Of a stretch of DNA of 64,000 bases, positions 58,676 through 64,000 are shown piece after piece (position 1 is the first letter of the stretch; every line of letters begins with the position of its first letter). Made by a program: the position numbers and the translations under genes. The notes below the pieces were generated by a model. The model saw nothing but the letters and a program-made list of their open reading frames with translations. It did no database searches and was not told where the DNA came from. This DNA is from G963662905 sp965230045 (GTDB lineage Bacteria > Bacteroidota > Bacteroidia > Bacteroidales > WRLA01): contig OZ245940.1 of the NCBI GenBank assembly GCA_965230045.1, positions 1,426,001-1,490,000 on the forward strand. The letters run 5' to 3'.

Positions 58676-58704
58676 TTTGATCTCGGTCAATTTCCCTACT
58701 TTTG
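58676..58704 (+). promoter_or_regulatory. Promoter for the aminopeptidase - pdxA - murF/alr run
   Basis: TTTG at 58676-58679 and TACTTTTG at 58697-58704 (17-base spacing) match the -33/-7 pair. It overlaps the 5' region of divergent mqnC. Confidence 0.6.
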
Positions 58705-58786
58705 CATGGAAAATTTATTTTTAATTTGCGTCATTCAGGAATGAAGTTTAATGCTTCATTTGCCAAACGCATTAAGCAATAAAATT

Positions 58787-60220
58787 ATGCAAAGATACAT
58801 ACAGTCCGTTAATGATATTCCAAAAGCAGCAGCGCGTATCAGCATCTTCAGTACGGAAGAAGATTTAAAAGCCTATAAGCTAAGCCCTGAAGGATTTTCA
58901 TTTGCACAAGATTATTTCAAAAGAAACGAATCGGATCGCCTATTGTTTCAGCAAATGCCATATATGCACTTTTTTGTACAGGTGGATGATACTGTTGAAA
59001 ATTCCAGAAGGCTTGAAAAAATGCGCATTGCCGGAGATAAAACCGCAGCTGGCCTGAATGCTCAATTTGTCAGTCAGGTGGTGATTGAGGGCGATCAGAT
59101 GGCGTCTATTGCTTTTGCAGAAGGAATGGCTTTGGGCAATTATCAGTTCAATTATTACAAAAGCGAGGCGAAAGCCAACAGCCTGAAAGATATTTTCATC
59201 CTGAATGGGGATCAATCAGAGCTGGACAAGAAAAACATTGCTCTTTCTGCAGTTTTTCAAATCCGTGATCTGGTGAATGAGCCTTTGAATAAATTGAATG
59301 CGAATCAGTTGGCTGAACGTCTGGTGAGATATGCCGAAGATGCAGGAGCCGGCAGCGAAATATTGGGCCGTAAAAAGATCGAAGCACTGAAAATGGGCGG
59401 TTTGCTTGCAGTGAACAGCGGCAGTATTGATCCGCCAACCTTCACCATCCTGGAATGGAAACCGGAAGGACATATCAATGAAAAGCCTGTTGCATTGGTT
59501 GGTAAAGGCGTTGTTTATGATACCGGGGGCATGAATTTGAAAACCGGATCGTATATGGATGATATGAAATGCGATATGGGCGGTGCTGCATTAATGGGCA
59601 CAAGCCTCGCAGCAGCAGCCGAATTAAAACTGCCTTTATGGATTATCGCATTGATCCCGGCAACGGATAACCGCTGCAATGGCAACGCTTATGTTCCGGG
59701 AGATATCATTAAAATGTATAATGGAAAAACCGTTGAGGTGCTCAATACAGATGCCGAAGGGCGCCTGATCCTCGCCGATGCCATCAGTTATGCTGAAAAA
59801 TATGACCCGATGCTGGTGATCACTGCGGCAACCCTTACCGGTTCGGCAATGCGCGCCGTCGGAAAACAGGCTCTGGTAGCTATGGGCAGCAATTCAGCTG
59901 AATACATGGCGCAATTGAAAAAATCGGGTGATGAAGTCTATGAGCGTGTGGCCGAACTGCCTTTCTATGATGAATATGCTGAAGAGCTGAAATCTTCCAT
60001 TGCCGATATGACAAATTTGGGCAGTGCCGAAGGAGGCGCCATCACCGCAGGTAAATTCCTGGAGAAATTTACAAGCAAAGCATTTATACACCTGGATATT
60101 GCAGGAGTAGCCTTTACAACAAAAAAATACCAGTACCGCGGACAAGGCGGAACCGGTTTTGGATTAAGGTTGCTGATTGATTTCCTGAATTCGCTTGCCC
60201 AAAATACACAAGAACAATAA
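58787..60220 (+). CDS. pepA: Leucyl aminopeptidase (M17 family)
   Basis: 477 residues. The catalytic C-terminal domain has GKGVVYDTGGMNLKTGSYMD (metal-binding Lys and Asp), DMKCDMGGAALMG and the signature NTDAEGRLILADA, with AATLTGSAMRAVG following. The N-terminal 170 residues are the usual variable macro-like domain. Cytoplasmic, hexameric, removes N-terminal residues from peptides. Start at the ATG 58787 (MQRYIQSVNDI); an upstream ATG at 58751 adds 12 residues that look like leader. Confidence 0.92.
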   Translation: MQRYIQSVNDIPKAAARISIFSTEEDLKAYKLSPEGFSFAQDYFKRNESDRLLFQQMPYMHFFVQVDDTVENSRRLEKMRIAGDKTAAGLNAQFVSQVVIEGDQMASIAFAEGMALGNYQFNYYKSEAKANSLKDIFILNGDQSELDKKNIALSAVFQIRDLVNEPLNKLNANQLAERLVRYAEDAGAGSEILGRKKIEALKMGGLLAVNSGSIDPPTFTILEWKPEGHINEKPVALVGKGVVYDTGGMNLKTGSYMDDMKCDMGGAALMGTSLAAAAELKLPLWIIALIPATDNRCNGNAYVPGDIIKMYNGKTVEVLNTDAEGRLILADAISYAEKYDPMLVITAATLTGSAMRAVGKQALVAMGSNSAEYMAQLKKSGDEVYERVAELPFYDEYAEELKSSIADMTNLGSAEGGAITAGKFLEKFTSKAFIHLDIAGVAFTTKKYQYRGQGGTGFGLRLLIDFLNSLAQNTQEQ

Positions 60221-60262
60221 ATTTGCCTAAAAAGTCCTTCAGGGCTTCTAAAATAAATTGAT

Positions 60263-61348
60263 ATGAATAAAAATCAGAATTTTCAAAATAAAAAGAACAG
60301 GGAACGTATTACCATCGGGATTACACATGGTGATATAAACAGTATCGGTTACGAAGTGATTATGAAATCTTTTGCCCAAAAGGAGATGCTGGAATCCTTT
60401 ACGCCATTGGTATTTGGTAGCTCGAAAGTGGCATCGTATCATCGTAAAACGCTTAATATAAGTGATGTGAATTTTAATCTGGTAAGAAGTGCCGATTTGG
60501 CAAATCCCAACCGTTTGAATATTGTCAATGTGGTGGATCATGAAGTGCATATTGATCTGGGCAAATCAACAAGCGAAGCAGGGGAGTTGGCGCGTATCGC
60601 TTTACAGGCGGCTGTCGAAGAATATAAAAGCGGGCATATTGATGCCATTGTAACCGCGCCCATCAACAAGAAAAATATTCAGTCGAAAGATTTTGATTAT
60701 CCCGGACATACAGAATATTTTGCCAAGGAATTCCACAGTGAGGATTCATTAATGCTGATGGTAAGCAATAACTTGCGCATCGGGATGGTAACAGGCCATA
60801 TGCCTTTGCGTGAGGTCCCGGATACTTTGTCGAAGGAATTGATTTTGCGCAAATTGGCGATTATGGATCAGTCGCTGCGCCGTGATTTTGGCATTGTACG
60901 CCCGAAAATAGCCGTACTCAGCCTGAACCCGCATGCCGGTGACAATGGTCTGCTGGGTATTGAAGACCGCGATATTGTTGCTCCGGCAGTAATGGAATCT
61001 TTTGATAATGGGGTGCTTACCTACGGGCCTTATCCTGCCGACGGTTTCTTTGGAAGTGGCCAGTTCAGTAAATTTGATGGCATTTTGGCCATGTACCACG
61101 ATCAGGGGCTGATAGCTTTTAAAAGCCTTTCTTTTGACAACGGTGTGAATTTCACTGCAGGATTAGACCTGGTCCGGACATCACCTGCGCATGGAACAGC
61201 TTTTGAAATTGCCGGAAAGAATCTGGCTTCTGCCGATTCAATGCGCCACGCCCTGAACCTGGCCGCCGATATTGTGCGACACCGTAAGGAATGGGACGAG
61301 CTAAATGCTAATACGCTTCCTTTGAGCAATGGGGAGGATGATGACTAG
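60263..61348 (+). CDS. pdxA: 4-hydroxythreonine-4-phosphate dehydrogenase
   Basis: 361 residues. Vitamin B6 synthesis (DXP-independent of R5P; this is the DXP route). Motifs: ITHGDINSIGYEVIMKSF at the N-terminus (usual GDPxGIGPE is altered), ITAPINKKNIQSK-like VTAPINKKNI, YPGHTEYFAKEF, metal His in VTGHMPLREVP, ALSLNPHAGDNGLLG-like LSLNPHAGDNGLLGIED, MYHDQGLIAFKSLSFDNGVN and HGTAFEIAGKNLASADSM. The stop shares one base with the murF-alr GTG start. Confidence 0.93.
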   Translation: MNKNQNFQNKKNRERITIGITHGDINSIGYEVIMKSFAQKEMLESFTPLVFGSSKVASYHRKTLNISDVNFNLVRSADLANPNRLNIVNVVDHEVHIDLGKSTSEAGELARIALQAAVEEYKSGHIDAIVTAPINKKNIQSKDFDYPGHTEYFAKEFHSEDSLMLMVSNNLRIGMVTGHMPLREVPDTLSKELILRKLAIMDQSLRRDFGIVRPKIAVLSLNPHAGDNGLLGIEDRDIVAPAVMESFDNGVLTYGPYPADGFFGSGQFSKFDGILAMYHDQGLIAFKSLSFDNGVNFTAGLDLVRTSPAHGTAFEIAGKNLASADSMRHALNLAADIVRHRKEWDELNANTLPLSNGEDDD

Positions 61349-63849
61349 TGCCTACGGTATTACATCAATATAGTGCAGGGGATTTTGCTCGTGCCAGTGG
61401 ATGTGCAATCCTTCAAAATGGTACGGAAAAATTAAGCTTAAAACATTTATTGATTGATAGCCGCATGCTCATGCAGGCTTCTGGTTCTGTGTTTTTTGCG
61501 CTGAAAAGCAACAAAAACGATGGCCATAAATACGTCACCGAACTCTATAAAAAAGGAGTCAGGGCTTTTGTTGTCAGTGATTTCATTTCGGAATGGCCGG
61601 AAGCCTGCCCCAATGCATTCTTTTTTCAGTCCAAGGATGTGCTTGCACGCTTGCAGCAATTGGCAGGCTTTCACCGTAAACAGTTTGATATTCCTGTTCT
61701 GGCCATTACCGGAAGCAATGGCAAAACCACTGTGAAAGAATGGCTGCGCATTTTGCTTTCAAAAGACAAACAATTGGTTGCCAGTCCGAAAAGTTATAAT
61801 TCCCAATTGGGCGTTCCTTTATCGGTTTGGCAAATCAATGCCCGGCATGAACTGGGAATCTTTGAAGCCGGAATCAGCCGTCCCGGTGAAATGCAGAAAT
61901 TAGAGGCTATTATTCGACCTTGGATTGGAATTTTTACCAATATTGGTTCTGCGCATTCGGCGGATTTTGAAAATATCCGGCAAAAAATACATGAGAAGCT
62001 CCGGCTTTTTAAAAATGCTTCCACTTTGATTTGCTCATCGCAGAACCGGATGCTGTACCGGGAAATCACTGCTTTTGCAATGGGAAATTCCATCGAGCTG
62101 TTTTCATGGGGCAGCCTGAGTTCAGATGATATTAAAATAACAGCTAATACCGAAAGTCCAAAAGGACGCCTGCTTTCCTATGAGTTTTGTGGCGGGAAAC
62201 ATCAGCTGGAGCTTCCTTTCCGTGATGAGGCTTCCGTTGAAAATGTTATGCACTGCCTGGCATTTATGCTCTATCAGGGGCACAGCCCGGAAGAACTGAA
62301 GGACAGTATTTTACAGCTTAGCCCTTTGGCGCTCCGACTGGAACAAAAAAGCGGCAGGCAAAATACGGTTGTTATTAACGACAGTTATAATTCAGACCTC
62401 GAATCACTGCGTATTGCTTTGGATTTCCTGAAAAGGCAAAAACAGTTTAAAAAGAGAAGCCTGGTGCTTTCTGATATTCAGGAAAGTGGTTTGTCTGAGC
62501 AACAGCTTTTTGTTGAGGTTAAAAGGATGCTGGAAGGAATTGATTTGCACAGGATCATCGGTGTTGGTACGGCGATGCAACGGCATCTCAACACTGTTGC
62601 AAAAGATGCTCGTTGTTTTTTATCAACCGAAGATTTTTTAAACCATATAACAGACTTTGATTTCCACGATGAGGCCATCCTGCTAAAAGGTGCGCGTTCC
62701 TTTGCCTTTGAGCAAATCGGGCAGGCTTTGGAGGCACAGACCCATGAAACGCTTCTCGAAGTGAACCTGGATGCTTTGGTGCATAACCTGAATTATTACC
62801 GGAACAGGATTCCTCCCGGGCTGAAAATCATGACGATGGTAAAAGCCAATGCTTACGGTGCCGGAAGTGCCGAAATTGCCGGGCTTTTACAGTTCCATCA
62901 TGTGGATTATCTGGCTGTAGCTTATGCGGATGAAGGTGTGGAACTGCGCAAAGCGGGTATTCATTTGCCCATCATGGTAATGAACCCCGAAGAATCGGCT
63001 TTTGATGATATGCTTCAATATCAGCTGGAACCTGAGATATTTTCTTTTGCTCAGTTAAAGAAATTTGCCGAAAAGGCACGTCAGAAGCTTTTTTACAAAT
63101 CATCTCTTTTCAAAATCCATATCAAACTGGATACAGGGATGCGCCGTTTGGGATTTGAAACCAATGAACTTCAGGATTTGCCTGCAGTGCTTGCAGAATA
63201 TCCCTTTATCCGGGTACAAACGGTTTTTACTCATCTCGCGGCCAGCGATGAAGCAGAGCAGGATGATTTTACAAGCCGGCAAATCGGGCGTTTTACGAAA
63301 GCGGTGGAATTTTTAAGCAAATCATTGGAATATAAGTTCTTAAGTCATGTCTTGAATACTGCCGGCATCACGCGGCATCCTGCTTCAGCCTTTGATATGG
63401 TGCGTCTGGGGCTGGGTTTATATGGAATTTCCCCATTGGATGATGTTCAGAAAGAACTGCGCCCGATCAGTCGCCTAAAGACCCGTATCAGTCAGGTGAA
63501 AACGATCCGAAAAGGGGAGTCAGTAGGTTATAGCCGAAGTTTTTCTGCCCGGGATGATATGCGCATTGCCGTGGTGCCTATTGGATATGCTGATGGCGTG
63601 AACCGGCATCTGAGCAATAAAGGCCATTTTTTGCTGCATGGGCAAAATGTGCCGATTATAGGAAATGTGTGCATGGATATGTGCATGATTGATGTCACGG
63701 AGATTCCCTCTGCGGCAGCCGGTGATGAAGTAATTATTTTTGGCCCGGAACTACTCGTCAGCGATTTGGCTGATGAAGCAGAAACTATCCCATATGAATT
63801 GCTTACTGCAGTTTCCCGACGCGTGAAAAGGGTGTACTTCCACGAATAA
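61348..63849 (+). CDS. Fused UDP-N-acetylmuramoyl-tripeptide:D-Ala-D-Ala ligase / alanine racemase
   Basis: 833 residues with two enzymes of cell-wall synthesis. The MurF half (about 1-455) has the P-loop ITGSNGKTTVKEW at 120-132 and the Mur-ligase sections SYNSQLGVPLSVW, GIFEAGISRPGEM and NDSYNSDLESLRIAL. The alanine racemase half (about 465-833) has the PLP Lys in MVKANAYGAGS near 497, the catalytic Tyr in GESVGYSRSF near 727, GNVCMDMCMIDVTE near 771 and PIGYADGVNRHL. The racemase makes D-Ala, used as D-Ala-D-Ala by MurF. The fusion is common in Bacteroidota. It starts with GTG; no in-frame ATG is nearer. Confidence 0.95.
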   Translation: MPTVLHQYSAGDFARASGCAILQNGTEKLSLKHLLIDSRMLMQASGSVFFALKSNKNDGHKYVTELYKKGVRAFVVSDFISEWPEACPNAFFFQSKDVLARLQQLAGFHRKQFDIPVLAITGSNGKTTVKEWLRILLSKDKQLVASPKSYNSQLGVPLSVWQINARHELGIFEAGISRPGEMQKLEAIIRPWIGIFTNIGSAHSADFENIRQKIHEKLRLFKNASTLICSSQNRMLYREITAFAMGNSIELFSWGSLSSDDIKITANTESPKGRLLSYEFCGGKHQLELPFRDEASVENVMHCLAFMLYQGHSPEELKDSILQLSPLALRLEQKSGRQNTVVINDSYNSDLESLRIALDFLKRQKQFKKRSLVLSDIQESGLSEQQLFVEVKRMLEGIDLHRIIGVGTAMQRHLNTVAKDARCFLSTEDFLNHITDFDFHDEAILLKGARSFAFEQIGQALEAQTHETLLEVNLDALVHNLNYYRNRIPPGLKIMTMVKANAYGAGSAEIAGLLQFHHVDYLAVAYADEGVELRKAGIHLPIMVMNPEESAFDDMLQYQLEPEIFSFAQLKKFAEKARQKLFYKSSLFKIHIKLDTGMRRLGFETNELQDLPAVLAEYPFIRVQTVFTHLAASDEAEQDDFTSRQIGRFTKAVEFLSKSLEYKFLSHVLNTAGITRHPASAFDMVRLGLGLYGISPLDDVQKELRPISRLKTRISQVKTIRKGESVGYSRSFSARDDMRIAVVPIGYADGVNRHLSNKGHFLLHGQNVPIIGNVCMDMCMIDVTEIPSAAAGDEVIIFGPELLVSDLADEAETIPYELLTAVSRRVKRVYFHE

Positions 63850-63855
63850 AGCCGG

Positions 63856-64000
63856 CTAAAACTCTTCCTCGTATTCTTCTTCCTCTTCAAAAAATCCTTC
63901 ATCATCCGATTCATTGCAATCAAAATTGATGTCCATTTGGCGGGCGGGAGGGAGGAAATCTTCCTGACTGAGTTTTATTTCCGGATCGGCATAGAGTTTT
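63856..64000 (-). CDS. Unrecognised protein, acidic C-terminal tail (cut by window edge)
   Basis: Reverse strand, frame open to the right edge. The last 47 residues read KLYADPEIKLSQEDFLPP, then ARQMDINFDCNESDDEGFFE, ending in a strongly acidic EEEEEYEEEF and a stop at 63856-63858. It converges with murF-alr. An acidic tail of this kind often contacts other proteins. I do not recognise the family from this part. Confidence 0.65.
   Translation of the reverse strand, partial: KLYADPEIKLSQEDFLPPARQMDINFDCNESDDEGFFEEEEEYEEEF

Noticed and set aside
1..64000. tRNA, rRNA or phage genes
   Set aside because: No T-loop (GGTTCGAATCC-like) segment with matching arms, no rRNA sequence and no phage structural gene was recognised by eye; a covariance-model scan would settle small RNAs.

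Overview
The window is chromosomal DNA of a Bacteroidota bacterium, most like a Bacteroidales/Marinilabiliales-type anaerobe or facultative anaerobe. Supporting evidence: two secreted proteins end in type IX secretion (T9SS) sorting domains, there is a GldA-type ABC ATPase, MurF and alanine racemase are fused, the Tgt enzyme lacks the zinc cysteines, many genes carry the Bacteroidota -7 box (TAnnTTTG), and few start codons have a Shine-Dalgarno sequence. Most of the window is ordinary A+T-rich housekeeping sequence.

Layout. 1-5000: start of mutS2 (cut by the edge), the shikimate pair aroB-aroA, an SRPBCC protein and an acyl-CoA ligase. 5000-17800 is the accessory region: a repeat, a hipBA toxin-antitoxin pair, a short Cys/Trp-rich protein divergent from an HxlR regulator, a membrane phosphoesterase, and an SDR / AraC regulator / aldo-keto reductase / SDR / G+C-rich membrane protein cluster with paired operator-like repeats. 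It ends in a second toxin-antitoxin locus that an IS1380-like element has split and small inverted-repeat elements have truncated. 17800-34700: tgt-lptG, a glycosyltransferase overlapping an ECF sigma factor, hutU, two divergent T9SS cargo proteins, marC, metK behind a SAM-II riboswitch, gldA, RNase H, and transporter/methyltransferase/nitroreductase genes. 34800-43600: an outer-membrane protein, a flavodoxin-like reductase, a three-gene biotin carboxyltransferase operon and a secreted repeat protein. 43600-51200: a peptidase, and methylmalonyl-CoA mutase subunits with arginine deiminase between them. 51400-58700: a nucleotide-sugar-epimerase-like protein, the acyl-CoA dehydrogenase/ETF operon, and mqnC with two enzymes. 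58700-64000: leucyl aminopeptidase, pdxA, murF-alr and the acidic tail of one more gene.

Functionally, the carboxyltransferase operon (37314-41022) and the mutase operon (45849-51214) together supply the core of a succinate/propionate (Wood-Werkman-type) interconversion. The acyl-CoA dehydrogenase/ETF operon, hutU and arginine deiminase point to amino-acid and short-chain acid catabolism. mqnC indicates menaquinone synthesis by the futalosine route.

The most informative spots are: (i) the toxin-antitoxin locus at 14751-17329, where the pre-insertion toxin reading frame can be rebuilt exactly across a three-fold TAAGTA target duplication; (ii) the 21-bp-spaced direct repeats placed identically upstream of two oxidoreductase promoters next to an AraC regulator; (iii) three families of small inverted-repeat elements, one abutting a copied fragment of that araC gene; (iv) the HxlR / small-protein divergent pair; (v) an uncharacterised 63-residue protein inside the carboxyltransferase operon. 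No tRNA, rRNA or CRISPR array was recognised.
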